From Hyparrhenia diplandra (Eukaryota; Streptophyta; Magnoliopsida; Poales; Poaceae): a DNA stretch of 64,000 bases. The notes under the pieces are model-generated. The model was not told the origin of the DNA and did not search any database. It worked only from the letters and a program-made list of their open reading frames with translations. A program made the position numbers and the translations under genes. The stretch lies in assembly GCA_015847255.1 (NCBI GenBank), contig JADLZK010007347.1, forward strand, positions 248,001 through 312,000, given 5' to 3'. Positions 44,479 through 56,905 of this stretch are shown here, piece after piece; position 1 is the stretch's first letter; each line of letters opens with the position of its first letter.

Positions 44479-45279
44479 GTTCCAGCTAAATCCAAACTAA
44501 AACCAATATGGCAAATTATAAAATTCAATGCATCATACGTGTTAAATAACATCACTTGTGCCTTTGGTAACGTTGAAATGCAAATAGATTAGAATTAGTC
44601 AATTAGAGTTTCGATGAAATTGATGTATCATATATATACATGCACCTGCACTGTACATAGTTGGCATCTATACATATTTTACTTCATGATGTAAAATATA
44701 TATATTATTTTACTGGAATCAGATGAAATAATGGCATGTTGTTCTTCCTCGATCCTGTGTGTTCAACGGTGGTGGCAGGTAGGGTGTGAATAATTAATCG
44801 TAGTTCTTGTAAAGTTGACAGAGCTTGAGTAAACAACCAGTTTTGACAGGAGTAGAGCTTACTGCTGCACCATGCATAATTGCATGAGAGTATGTATGGA
44901 AAGAAGACTATCGCAGCAACTTGTGGCGAATGAAAGAATTTCCTGAATTTTAATGGTTATCTATGACTGTCAGCCACTCAGGGGAGCACGCCCGCCAGGC
45001 CAACTTTTTTTAAAACGAAATACTAAAAACCAAGGGTTGTTCTATCTTGAACTCCGAATCTCCGTCTGATCTTTATAAATGTGGAAACAACAAAGCCCAG
45101 ATATATAGAAGTAGAATCATGTATTGCTGCTGCTGCTTTGTTCCTTCCCCCTTTTTGCTGCATTTTGCTTGATCTTTCGTCAAGTTCAGAATCGAATGGA
45201 AAATGAGTCTGAATTGACCCGATTCTTGTAACTCCATTTTGGAAAAGGCAATGCAAGTGATAGGAGCAGGTAACTCCAT

Positions 45280-46492
45280 ATATAGCGACTTAATTCTTCT
45301 CAAGAACAATCAGGTGGAGGTGGTAGCTAGTTAGTCGGCCAATACAGGAAACCAACAATCCCCAGAACCCAAGACCGGGACGATGAAGAGCAGTTTTGAT
45401 TTGGGCCAGAGAACCTGAACCTTGGCTTCAGATACACATGCATGGGATCAAATACAGTGCACTACGATGACATTCATCAAGTACTTTACAACCTAATAAC
45501 CTATTGCAAAATGAGTGGCGACTAGTCTTCAAAGGCAATAAGGGCGCTGCACCTACAATCTCCTGGCCAACATGTCTTTTGTTTATTTTGAGATAAATAA
45601 TTGGTGTGTGTGTGAGTCTGATTAATTAAGGAGCAACCTGCAGGTAATTGGAATCCGGCCCTGAACGAACTTTGTTTGACTAATGATTTGACCAGGGGCA
45701 AATGGCGCTTAACTAGTAGAGTAGGCTGACATAACTATCTTTCCAATGGTGACATCATGAACCAGGCTGGCTACTGGCATTTATTTATATTCTCATATAA
45801 GTATATTGCAACTGTACATGTGCCCATTTGTATTTGTTTGTTACTACTTCACTCCTCATCTTTCTTAATACTGAAAATACTGAAAGATTGTTGTTTACTC
45901 CCTCCAGTTGTTGCAATAACAATGGCTGTTGTAGGAGGCCGACAAGCCCCCACCACACAGCACATACCCGTTCATTTTTAATTTGCATTGTCCCTCACTT
46001 AAAATTATGCAGATGCAGATTGATAATAGTAATAGCTAGTACCCTTTGCTGCGTTTTGAAACTTGCTGTCCTGTGGCATCAGTTTATGCATCATGAAAAC
46101 TTTGACCGGTCACCATTCACTAGCAGCCAAGATCAACAACATAGATTTTAGTGATGTGGATATGTCTATCGATCTATAGGTAGTATGTTTATCACTAGAA
46201 AACTTTTCAAGTTTCAGACAAGCTGATGATGTGTCCATGTCAAAGCAGTTTGGTTCAGAAAGGTTTCATATTCAGAAGGGATAGAATTTATTTTTGCATA
46301 TATTCATTAGACAGACTTTTATAGAGGTTGTTTGACTGTTCTTCAACATACCAATGCAATAATTGCTCTGTTGTTTAGGCTGGATCACAGCTTGCTGCTA
46401 AATACTGGCGCTTTGTCGATAAACCTCTCACGTTCATGTTCTGTCGCTCACAATAATTGCGGTATATATAAGCCTAGGTAAGATGGAGTAAA
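45280..46492. repeat. Segmental duplication, left copy, part 1
   Basis: Homologous to 55485-57900. Shared landmarks in the same order include TTCAGATACACATG, ATCTCCTGGCCAA, AACTTTGTTTGACTA, GCAACTGTACATGTGCCC, ATTATGCAGATTGATAA and AGGCTGGATCACAGCTTGCT. It continues, beyond a Helitron-like insertion, at 53448-54540. The right copy has an extra 1.3 kb (56080-57370) in place of about 110 bases here (45895-46005). No genes in this copy. Confidence 0.85.
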
Positions 46493-46812
46493 TCTCCGAC
46501 TTCTGATCCTCTACGAAATCACCCACGGGGACACCATCCACGTCGCCCCAATTAATTTGATTGGCTGGACGTTTTTGCAAAAAAGCCCTTACCTTTTGAA
46601 CAAATCTCGTCGTGGTCCACAAAAAGTTCCGGCAAACCGTAACTCAGGTTTAACTTTTTACCGTTTACCCCCGTATTACCCGACCTCCTACACCCGAAGA
46701 AGGGAAAATTCCGGATTCATAGTCATTTTTCATTTACCCGCCCGCTTGTATCTTTTGCAGAAACAGCCCCGCCTCTTCCCACCGAATATATACCGAGCCG
46801 CTCCCTCTCGGC

Positions 46813-46837
46813 AAAAAAAAAAAAAAAAAAAAAAAAA
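46813..46837. repeat. A25 homopolymer
   Basis: Twenty-five consecutive A's just before the GC-rich block of the Helitron-like element. Confidence 0.95.
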
Positions 46838-49735
46838 CTCATGGCCTCCTCTCTCTCCCTCCCCATCGATCTCTCCCTCTCCCGACACGGATGGGGGCGG
46901 GAGGCGCGGCGGCGACGGCGGCAGCGGCCCTCCTCCTCGCCCCCTCCTCCTCCTCGGCGCTGCCCTCCTCCCTCCCCCGGCGAGCCTCCTCCCTCCCCTT
47001 GGCGTGCTGTCCGCTCTGAGAAACCCTAGGGGCCCGGCGTGCCCAGGCCTAGGGTTTCACCTTTTCTTTGCCGGCGGTGGCTGCACCTCAGCTCGGCCGC
47101 CCTCTTCCTCCCCCATCCTCCGCGCGGTCTCCTCGATGCTTCTTCGGATGGGGGCGGGCACTCTCCTATAGGCTGAAGGAGCAAGACCCAAGGTGACTCC
47201 TTCAATGATGTGTTATCTTTTATTTTATTGTATGATTGATTTTGTAACAGTGATCGTGGTTCCTAGAGCAGTAAGTTTGCATTGATTTTTGGTGCCATCA
47301 ACGATTTTGATTTGATTTTTGATTCGAGTGCCTTTTACAGCTACCCAGGTTAGCTTTGCTGGACATAGGGAGACAGGGAATTCTCAAAGTTCCTACCGAG
47401 GTAATAGAACATCATGAACTGCAGATAATCTAAGAAAAACTTTTGTACCAAATGGTTACTTTGTGTATCCATTCCGATACTCTGGAATTCCAAAAGCCAA
47501 ATACCTTGCATGCTCTGATTGCCTTTCTTACAATTTAGTTGCAAAGAAAATGTTAATATGCTTCCTAAATTATTCTGTAATTTTAGACGCTCAATTTCAT
47601 CTTTGATATGTCAAGATATAATTCCCTTTCATGCCTAGATTTATTTATTTTCCATGGTTTTATGGTTCATATGGGCTTCAAAAATATGCATCTGAAATGT
47701 GGTTATTCATAATTTCAGCATCATACATTTGTACGGCGTCGACGAGTGGCATGTTGGCTGTAGGTTTTCCTCGGTATAGTTCATAGGATTTCGAGCTGAT
47801 GTTTTAATCTATTTTACGATTTAACTTTAGTTAGTGAGTGATTATTGGTGCTAGGATGATTTTTGATAATACTATATTTTACAAATATATGACACTGAGG
47901 TTATAGCTACGCAGTTTTTTACTAACTTCAAAGGGACTGGACAGTCGACATGCTTGGTGCTTTTTTTTTACTACAGTGATTTAAGGTCGGTGTATTTCTC
48001 AAAATTAACATACCTCATCTCTTTATACTAGATAGCCCTCCAAACAAAATATAGCTAATAGCTTAAATGTTTCTCATGCGAATGTTTCTTGGTTAAGGAG
48101 AAAATTAGGTAATTGCAGTAATGTGGTTCATAATTGCCACCCAAGTTAATTATCTGCCAACTTTAGTTTTGTTCAAGTATGATTTAGATTTTTTATAGCA
48201 GCAGCTCATCTAGGTGGGGCATACCAGGCCCAAGGAGCGAGCTCCCCCAACTCTGTCACCAAGCAAGCTTTTACAGAGAGACCAGGGACATCAATATTTA
48301 CATGGAGATGACAAACTTCACAGATAATAGTTCAGGTACCTCCCATTCAGTCATCTCATCTTTCTGGGGTATGTAGTTAGTTTTATTGACATGTCACAAG
48401 AACTGGTCTAATTACAAGCTTCATATTGACTTGATTTTACGAGCCAATGATGATTATTGATTCCATCTACATTCACTCACAATAAGTAGCATCTTTTTTC
48501 CTTTTTTCATTATGCGTGATGATGTTTCATGTATTGTGATAATATTATTATGTTTTGTAAGATAAAAACGAAACCAAGAGCAATGGTATTTAATTCCAAT
48601 TTTGACCTCAGAACATTGCTTTGTATGTGCAGTTGGTCCTTCTAGATTTGACATGGCTTTGTTTTAATATATAGTGAACTTCATTTATTTATGCAAGACT
48701 TTGTTTTAGCACATTTCAGGTCAGCCGAACCCGCTTATCTTGCACATTCCAGGTCCTATTTTATGCTTCTTTACAAGCTAAAACCGGTTGTTTTTGTCCA
48801 CTGAGTACTGAGGTTAGGATCTCTTTTACCTCCTCCTTTTTGTTCCTATTATTTGTGTAGTTGGTCGGTTAATTGCCTATTTCTATGGCTCCAACATTTT
48901 GGCTATACCTATTTTCATGTACTGTTTACTGCATACTCGAGGCAGTTGGTGCTTGCCGAGAATTAACAATGGGTTGGCATGATATATTTCAAGCTTCAGA
49001 ATAATGGGCTTAATTCTTTGAGAAAACAAGAAGTTTGGGGTTAATGGATATATTTCGGGGAATGATCGATGCTTTGTTACAGCAAAAGCTTGCAAGCCCT
49101 TCTGAGTCGACTATGTTTGGTGCTTCTTTAATTCTTTCATTTAACCGTTCACATTTGGAAAGCATCTAAATTAATTATTTAAGGTCCATGGTTGAGGCTT
49201 GATTTTTACGGCGGTGGTTATTCAGTTCATAATATGTCAATGTCGTGCTTCCTACAATTTCCTACTTGAACATGATCTAATGCATTTCTATTACACCAGT
49301 TTAATTTGCACTCATTGTGGTTGATTTTCTTGATCCAGGTTAGTATGTTTCATGCCCTCCTGCTATAAAGCTAATGCTACTTCCCCAAGGTTTGTCATGT
49401 TAAATTGTTTGCTTCCATGTCATATGTAATTTTATTTCCAAACAATAAATTTTATTAGCAATTTAGGAGCTGCACCTTATTGCTTACATTGTATCTGAGA
49501 ACAAAGAATACTTCTTTCTTGGTCTAATCCTGCCTCTAGGCATTAGAGGCAACAAAAAAAAGTTTTACTCAATACAAATCCTGGCGAAGATCCTTGATAC
49601 AAATTTGCGGTGCCTATATATTTTCTTATGAAATTTCTTGCTTGATTTTTTCTTTGTAAATTGTGTCTCATTCCTCTTGCCTTTTTTTTCCTTTACGAGG
49701 GAGACCCATGCTTCTATCCAAGGAAGCATTTACAT

Positions 49736-50041
49736 TTTTTTCGAACAGGCAGGAGAGAGCTGCGTATCATTATATTAAGAAAGAAAATAGGGGTTAAGAA
49801 AACCCAAAAACAACACCAAATGCACCCAACACACGTCATAAGATCTGAGACCGTCTCTCTAGACAAGAACGACCCTTGACCACTAGAAGGGAGCGAAACT
49901 CACCCATTGGCTGGTTCTAGAGCAATGAGTTGGGAAACTCCTCGAACTCGGGCGGACTCGGAGGTGTAGTTCATCCTTAAGCTGCGGCTAAAATCCTATT
50001 ATGACTAGGTTGAATCCCATCAAACACACATCATTCTGAAA
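49736..50041 (-). mobile_element. Small retroelement nested in the Helitron-like element
   Basis: A perfect 13-base repeat, GAAGCATTTACAT, flanks it (49723-49735 and 50042-50054). A T run at its left edge marks a minus-strand poly-A tail. The 306-base body has no coding frame. The start after the T run, CGAACAGGC, resembles CGAAACTGGGC in the element at 3759, hinting at related families. Confidence 0.72.
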
Positions 50042-53000
50042 GAAGCATTTACATCGATTGGAGCATCCACGGTGTTGCTAAACGGGATGTGCAATCTGGG
50101 AAGAAGTTGATGATAAGCCGGGCACTTAGATGCATCGGGGACGAGCCGACCCAATACGGTCTGTCTTTTTCTAATAATACTAATAGAAACATGATTGGAA
50201 CTGTAATAGTTATTTTGCTGCGGTGCGATTAACTAAATAGTTTTGTCAAGTACAGATTGTTAGTAAAGCTTACGCAGCGTTCTACCTTCATCTTTGGATT
50301 ACCGAGAGAATTCTCGGAATTCAACTTTGATATGGCGTAATTGTGACAATTTTTTAGTGTTGATCAAGAGGGACCGATGGTTATCTTGCAATCTGAGCTA
50401 TGTAAAAATGAGTTTTTATTATTAAGCTAGAGGTAAGCCAGCCCATCCCTTAATCCACGGTTTTTATTATTAATGTCTCATACTATTGTAAGTCATGGAT
50501 GCCCCTGGTACGTAACAATAGCTTTGCTATAGTAGGTACTTGTATTTTTCTCTACCCATTTGAGTGATTATTGCGCCAAAACTTAGATATGACCCCTGTC
50601 ATATATTTTTCAAACATGTTTACCAACCAGTGTACTTTGTATAATTCTTAGTTCTTAGGAGGAACAATCATTAGTTGATAATACAAATGTTGTTTTCCTC
50701 ATCTAAAATATGTCATGTTTGCAATTCATAGTTACCACAAACCTTGGTTATTCTTGCGTTGCTAATTTACTTTTGCTTCTCTCTCTTCAATGACTACTTC
50801 ACTATGGGGTGCTTCTGATGCTAAATCATTTATACGTTGTGAAGGATCAAGCATACAGTCCTTTGAGATGATCTATGAAGGTTTAAACATGCTTGCCCTG
50901 ACAGGCTGCCATCTGTCAACATCTGTGCTGCCATTTCACCTATTACTTCTCTAGAAACATCCTGGTTTTCTAACTTTCCTTACTTTGATCCCTGTGCTTG
51001 ATTCCTATTACCTTTCCTTAGCTCCTTTTTGTTTGTTTGCATGGATGTACTGGTCCAAGTCCATGTTTGGGATGTTGCCTATACCGTACGACACCATGTA
51101 TCTATGATATATTGATATTGCCTCATCATCTTTGTTTGGCCCCCTGTAACTTTACATTATCGGTTTCCTAAATCAGGTCCTGCGTTGAGGTTTGCGTCTA
51201 CCTACATTTTCCTCAAAACAAAGCTTGTCTTTTGCACCACTTATTTCGACAAGAAAGAGCTTTTTAGTTACGTACTATCTTTGAAACACTGGTTCCTGCA
51301 TTTTGCTTGGAAGTTTTTTTCGATTCATGCAAGTATCATGTGTGTACTATGCTACAATGCAGGAACATATCCTACAAAACAAAGAAACAATAGACTTACT
51401 ACAATCAGTTTGAAAATCACAAGTTCTTCGGCTAGGCTAAAATGGGAGTGATGTCCTTTCCTTTTTCTATGCTCGTTGCTAATTCAAACAATCTATTTTA
51501 AGAAGTGAGAACTGTGATTGCTATCATTTATTTTTCTTTGAGGCTGATTTTATTTCTCAATGTTTAATGATTCTACAAGTTACATAGCTGTTTTAAACAA
51601 ATATAATCTAATTATATCTCTACCTTATTCTACTCTTTAGACAAACAGGTTTATCTATGATTTTTTGGCTCAAAGGTTATATCTCTTAGGTCTCATTTCT
51701 TATAGGAGATACTGAGATAGATAATTACTGAGTTCATAAGAGATGCAAATTATGAGAAAGGAAGAACCCAGGTTCTTAACCATTTCAAGTAATTTTCCTT
51801 TTTATCATTTTCTCATCCAAATGCCTAATCACCGCCGTTGATTATTGTTATTGTTCCCTCGTGCTTTTTGAAATGTTATGAAGTTAGTGCCTTCTTCCTG
51901 AAATTTTATGATGTTAATGTGTTACCTCGTGCTTTTTGAAGATATACAATTGGTATTGCTGATTTGGTGCTTCTACTTGGTGATTCAGAATTTCAAATGG
52001 CAGCAGATGCAATGCCTGCAATTATAAATCCATAGGTTTCTCTGAGATCGCAGGCAGTGTCAAATTAGTTGTCATATGCACAATCGGTACCCAGCTAATA
52101 TGCTTCCAGCATACTATACTACTATACTAGGTAAGTTCCTTTCCACACTTAATGTTATTTTTCTTTTACGGATCACGAGTCGAGTGTAATTATATTATTG
52201 CCTCTGTTCTGTCCTAGGCCAATACTACAGTTTCTGCTATAGTCAGGTTTGTGTGGTTCGATATTTTAAGCATCTTACTAAATGCCTCCACTCTATTTTG
52301 GTACATTGCATTGGTAAGTTTGTCTTGTGCTTGTGCATCCCTGAGTATCATACTTAATTAGATTAAAAATATCCTATGAAAGATGTCTTGTCCATTCATA
52401 AAAATAGACTATTTACTAAACAAAGAAAGAGACAAGGATAGACTGTGGTGAGCCTTCAGAATAGAATGTGAAGATTACAAAAAGACTCAATGCAATGGCG
52501 TGCCCTATTATTTTACCCATTGTAGGTTGTGCTCAGAGGTGAAAAATGACTTAGTGTTGTGATATCTTGATGAAGCCACAAGCAGATTATTTATTTATCA
52601 AACTCAATGCAGGTGCTTCTCAAGACTATCAATTTTAACTGGTGGATATCTTTTTTACAGTTCCGTTGTTCTGAAGCTAAGAGTTTTTTTCTAAGCAATT
52701 AAGTATATGTGTGTGAAAAAACAGCCTTTGTGTCTACAAATAAGAGTATGGTTATCTTGTGAGACTTCGTCTGGTATATTAAATGAAGATGGTAGTGATG
52801 TTAAGTTTGCATTTGTATGTTCATGCCCTGCATACACATCTATTTTACTCCTTGCTAAAGATCTGGAACTCAAATATGTTGACCATTATTTACTACAAAT
52901 ATAGTTGTTCATGAAAGAAAAGACTTTATCGATTGTCTTGGAAGCTCAGTGTCTAGCCATACTGAATATCTTTTACTCATGTTTCTTGGCTTTTTTCTTA

Positions 53001-53447
53001 GGATACAAGATCACATCAACATGATATGGCCACCCACTTCCTTGGTGCTTCTCCATTTGACTGCTAACTTTAGGTTGTAATAAGAAAACTCTTGGTTGTT
53101 GCGTTCTAAACTTACCAGCTTAGTCGACAAAAGGCAGAGTTGTACCCAAATCTAGAATTATCAATACAAGTTATGTATGGTTTCTATTCAAAACTCTTGG
53201 TTGTTTTGTTCTTGCTTCCGTGACTGATTCTAGGAAGCGGAGCTTACACCTATAATCATCTAAATTATCATTGTTTGTACGGCATCGTCCTACTGCACAG
53301 CTAAAATATTCAGCTTCATCAACAATTGTTTCATGTTAATTTTCCTCTACTATTCAGTCTCTTGTGTTGTTTCCCAGATTAATGCTGACCTCACATGCCC
53401 TGATTCCTCCACATAGATTGTTGGCGCAAAGGCGCGCCTTCTCCTAG

Positions 53448-54540
53448 TGATACTCTAAGACTTGCAGGAACTTTTGGGTGCATATATATGAGTATGTAAC
53501 TATGTATCCAGCTTGATGCAGCTCATCCAAGCCTAATCCATCATTGTTAATATCTCCTGCACTACACTCTAAGCTGTAGTAGATTGATAGCGCTATATAT
53601 CTGCCACGTTGTCTTTTTGTAGAAAGAGCAAAATGCCAGACAGACATGGCATCTCTTGTCGTGCTGTATATATTGATAGCTAATAGCTCGTACCCAGGAC
53701 TTATTGCAAGTACAAAATCTGAGCGAAGACTTTTCAACAAAGCAAAGGAGTTGACTTTGTTAATGAATTGGCGTGCGTGGTCAAGAGTTTACTAAGAACA
53801 GATTATGTACAATGGGGACAGGAGGAGAACCACCATGATTGGCTTATGCCTGCTTATGGAAATTAACTGGTAGAAATAATCATCGATCGTTGCTTGCATT
53901 GCTAACAACTACTCTGCATTAAGCCATGGACGATCTAGTCGTTTTTGACAAACTCACTAATCTCTGCCCGACCAAGACCCTGCGCGTTGATTTCACAACT
54001 TGACAGCGAGGTGAAGAATAATTACCGGTTGCAGAGAAGTGACCAGGAACGGACTCATGGTTTCACATTTGTTTTTTCTACCATGTTACGCATGAGAAAT
54101 GATGAAAGCACACAGACGCCACGGAGCAGCGCCCGTTTCTTCGTTCCAGATTTGCATTGCTTCGAGTGACATGTATATATTATAGTTTACATATATAATC
54201 TTGTAAACCACGGTGAAGAAATATTCATAATCTTGGGCTTGTACGGAATTGACCAGGTAGTACAGCGAAGTTACCAAGTAAAACAATAGGTAGAAGAAGA
54301 TAGTAAGAATTATGTTTATGTAGCACAAGAAATCTAAGAAGATAGTAAGTAAATAAATGAATTAGAGCAACGATATATATATATATATCATCAGTAAACG
54401 ACGAACAAGGTCCGTGTAGGTGAAGCGGTTCGGTCCACGCGGGCCGTTGGATTCAAAGCACCAACGGATGCGGATTGCTGCTTGTCAACCGATACGGCAT
54501 GCATGCAGAAAAGTCAGAGACCCCCCCAGTCAGTTGCAAT
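53448..54540. repeat. Segmental duplication, left copy, part 2 (B3 gene upstream region)
   Basis: Homologous to 57935-58060 and 60115-61130. Shared landmarks include AGCTTGATGCAGCTCATC, GAGTTGACTTTGTTAAT, GTGACCAGGAAC with CTCATGGTTTCACAT, and CTTGTCAACCGAT with CAGAAAAGTCA. This copy runs directly into the promoter of the B3 gene. Confidence 0.82.
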
Positions 54541-54558
54541 GGCATTGCTTCCCTTCCC

Positions 54559-54565
54559 TATAAAT
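54559..54565 (+). promoter_or_regulatory. TATA box of the B3 gene
   Basis: TATAAAT 118 bases upstream of the ATG at 54677, preceded by a pyrimidine-rich stretch. Strong consensus. Confidence 0.65.
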
Positions 54566-54676
54566 TCAGACGGAGACAGCGCCGGATTGTTCATAACTAG
54601 CTTAGCATTCGAAGATATATAGCTGGATCGATCCAGTTCCAGTGCACTACTGCATCATCGATCGCTTTGCTTCCAA

Positions 54677-55412
54677 ATGGCCCTGACGTTCGCACTGGAG
54701 CTGGAGTCGACGGCGGCGGGCGGTGGTGGCGACTACAGCCAGCAGAGCCATGGCGATTGCAGCAGCAACAGCAGCAGCGGCAAGCGCGAGCGCATGTTCG
54801 AGAAGGTGGTGACGCCGAGCGACGTGGGGAAGCTGAACCGTCTGGTGGTGCCGAAGCAGTTCGCGGAGCGGCACCTGCCGCTGCGCGGCGCGGCGGCCAG
54901 GTCGCGGGGCACGGTGCTGTGCTTCCACGACGCGCGCGGCGGCGGCATGGCGTGGCGGTTCCGCTACTCCTACTGGAGCAGCAGCCAGAGCTACGTCATG
55001 ACCAAGGGATGGAACCGCTACGTCCGCGACAAGCGCCTCGCCGCCGGGGACACCGTCGCCTTCTGCCGTGACGGCGCGAGGCTCTTCATCGACTGCCAGC
55101 GGCGGCGGCGAACTCGTGTCGTGGAGCGGGGGCGCGGTGCCGCCGCCTGCGGTCGTCGTCCCGGCCGCGATGGTCACCGCCGTGCTGCCGACGACGGCAG
55201 GGCAGCAGCAGAAGGAGGGCTTGATCATCTTCTCCGGCCACCAGCACCAGCAGGCGGCGGCGGCGGCGGCGGCGGTCGTGCAAGCAGCAGCAGCAGAAGC
55301 GGAGGAGGACGACGAGGAGGCGCGGCAGCGGCGTGGGCGGTGGCTCCGGCTGTTCGGCGTCAACCTGCTGGAGCTTCGTGCCGATCCGGTGCTGCTTGAT
55401 CTGCAACTTTGA
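54677..55412 (+). CDS. NGATHA/RAV-like B3 transcription factor, one frame break after the B3 domain
   Basis: The frame from 54677 ([10 protein letters not shown]) enters a B3 DNA-binding domain at about residues 40-143: [20 protein letters not shown], then [20 protein letters not shown], then LFIDC. There is no AP2 domain, which places it with the NGATHA/NGAL group rather than true RAVs. Downstream the annotated-looking frame turns into Arg/Gly-rich nonsense, while the next frame (from about 55110) reads [17 protein letters not shown] and ends [19 protein letters not shown] plus DLQL and a stop at 55412. RLFGVNL is the repression motif of this family, so the true tail is in that frame. The segment is one base too long (736 bases), with the break in a CGG repeat near 55098-55110. 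Expected length is about 244 residues. It is the only B3 gene surviving between two duplicated flanks. Confidence 0.85.
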
Positions 55413-56122
55413 AGACGACGTACATTATTTGGATGAGAGAACGAACTGCCTTCCATTCTTGCTTGTAGTATACTCCAAAGTCATTAGACATAGCCACTAC
55501 TTCTCAAGAACAACTGATGAACAAGACAGGCATGCAGCAGATGCTATAGTTAGTTAACCGATCGGACAATACCAGAAACCAATAATCCCCAAAACCTCTG
55601 AACCTCAACACTGGGTTTCAGATACACATGGGATCAAATGCAGTGCTACGACATGCATCAAGTGCTTCTTAATCTAGTGCAAAAAATGACTAATCTCCAA
55701 AGGCAACAAGGCCTTGCAGCTTAGCTAGACAATCTCCTGGCCAAGGAAGCTGATCATTTGAAGAAAAACAAATTGCCATAAACAATTGGTGTGTACATGT
55801 GCCATGAACAATTGGTTTGTGTTTTATAAGGATCGACCTGCAGCTAGTTGGAATCCCTGAACTTTGTTTGACTATGACATGACCAGCAGGGGCAAATAGC
55901 TTAAGGATTAGGCTGACATACACCACCTTTCTAAGGGTGACATCATTATGATTTTTATGAACCATGGGCCAGCTAGCAGCATTCTCATAACAAACACTGC
56001 AACTGTACATGTGCCCACACTGTTATATATTGTTACTAAACTCCTCATCTTTCTGAGACTGAAAGATTGTTTATTACCGCAAATGATACAACCTGATGTA
56101 TACGGTGAGTGTCCGTACGTAC

Positions 56123-56262
56123 CTTCCGAGGTAGAGCTGCTCGTGCAAGATGGAGAAGTCGATGATCTGCACCACCGGTATGAAGGCGGCGACGAACACG
56201 GCTCCCCTCTTCTCGATGCACCATGTCACCAGGACGAACGAGACGCCGCATCCGACGATGCC
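56123..56262 (-). pseudogene. Orphan exon 5 of a WAT1-like transporter gene
   Basis: The minus-strand translation reads GIVGCGVSFVLVTWCIEKRG, then AVFVAAFIPVVQIIDFSILH and EQLYLG. This is the same exon as 2842-2993 and 6648-6799. Acceptor (TTCCTCAG) and donor (GTACGT) are intact. It is 140 bases instead of 152: four codons (the MVAM equivalent) are missing in frame. I find no exon 4 or exon 6 on either side. It sits in a segment absent from the other copy of the duplication, so it arrived alone, probably by transposon capture or ectopic recombination. Confidence 0.8.
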
Positions 56263-56772
56263 CTGAGGAAGTGAGGATCAGAATGATGAAGCAGTCAGTG
56301 AGCAAAGCGAGCAGAGGAGGTATACAATACATACGGCGTATACAGGCTGGCAGGGGGGCCATGCCCCCAATGAATCATGCAAACCCTTCCGCTAATGTTC
56401 AATATTCATGTTAGTGAAGACGATTAGCACTTAAACAAGTTATAAGATTAGTGATCTAGTGAAACAAATTAAGTAGATAACTTGATGAGCTATGCGTGCA
56501 TTAGGATCTTTCATTTGTATAACATATATGTAAGTCATAATTTTAAATTTAGTTATAACATTTTTATCGTAGAACATGTGTCGCAGAATTTTGAACACAT
56601 GTGTTCTTTGCTCCCCACCACCACCAATGTGAAGGCCAAGAAAAAAGGGTGCTTCTTGTGCCAAAACCTTGTAATTATTGTGGTTGGGGAGCTCATATGT
56701 AATATGGGCCAACTCTTTCTGAAGAAGCTCCACGAAGATAAGTCGAAGATCATGATAGAAGAAGAATCATAG

Positions 56773-56905
56773 CAGAGGTCCACCTCAATATGGCGGAGGT
56801 CCACCTCGATCAAGATGCGGAGGTCCACCCCAAGACGGCGAAGGTCCACCTCAAGATGGCAAAGGTCTAGAAGAAGAATCATGGCGGAGGTCCACCACCT
56901 GTTGA
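56773..56905. repeat. 21-bp tandem array
   Basis: Five to six units of a 21-base (once 24-base) motif with the core GAGGTCCACCTC, such as GCGGAGGTCCACCTCAAGATG. The units are multiples of three, so the array could have been part of a coding sequence, but no known protein is recognised. A duplicated GAAGAAGAATCAT flanks it. Confidence 0.8.

Larger units (their letters stand above)
46493..53447 (+). mobile_element. Non-autonomous Helitron-like element, 6.96 kb
   Basis: The element begins TCTCCGACTTC after a host A and ends with a hairpin and CTAG before a host T. The hairpin is GGCGC / GCGCC around a six-base loop (53423-53438), five bases from the terminal CTAG (53444-53447). An A-T target, 5' TC, 3' hairpin and CTAG define Helitrons, and no target duplication is made. 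The right-hand segmental copy at about 57905-57935 supplies the uninterrupted site. I see no Rep/helicase gene. A GC-rich block at 46840-47170 followed by 6 kb of T-rich, intron-like sequence resembles the start and introns of a captured plant gene, but I recognise no exons. A25 lies at 46813-46837. Confidence 0.72.

Noticed and set aside
46557..47171. 204-codon plus-strand frame
   Set aside because: It runs through an A25 tract and becomes Pro/Arg-rich; looks like 5' UTR or captured promoter sequence rather than a protein.
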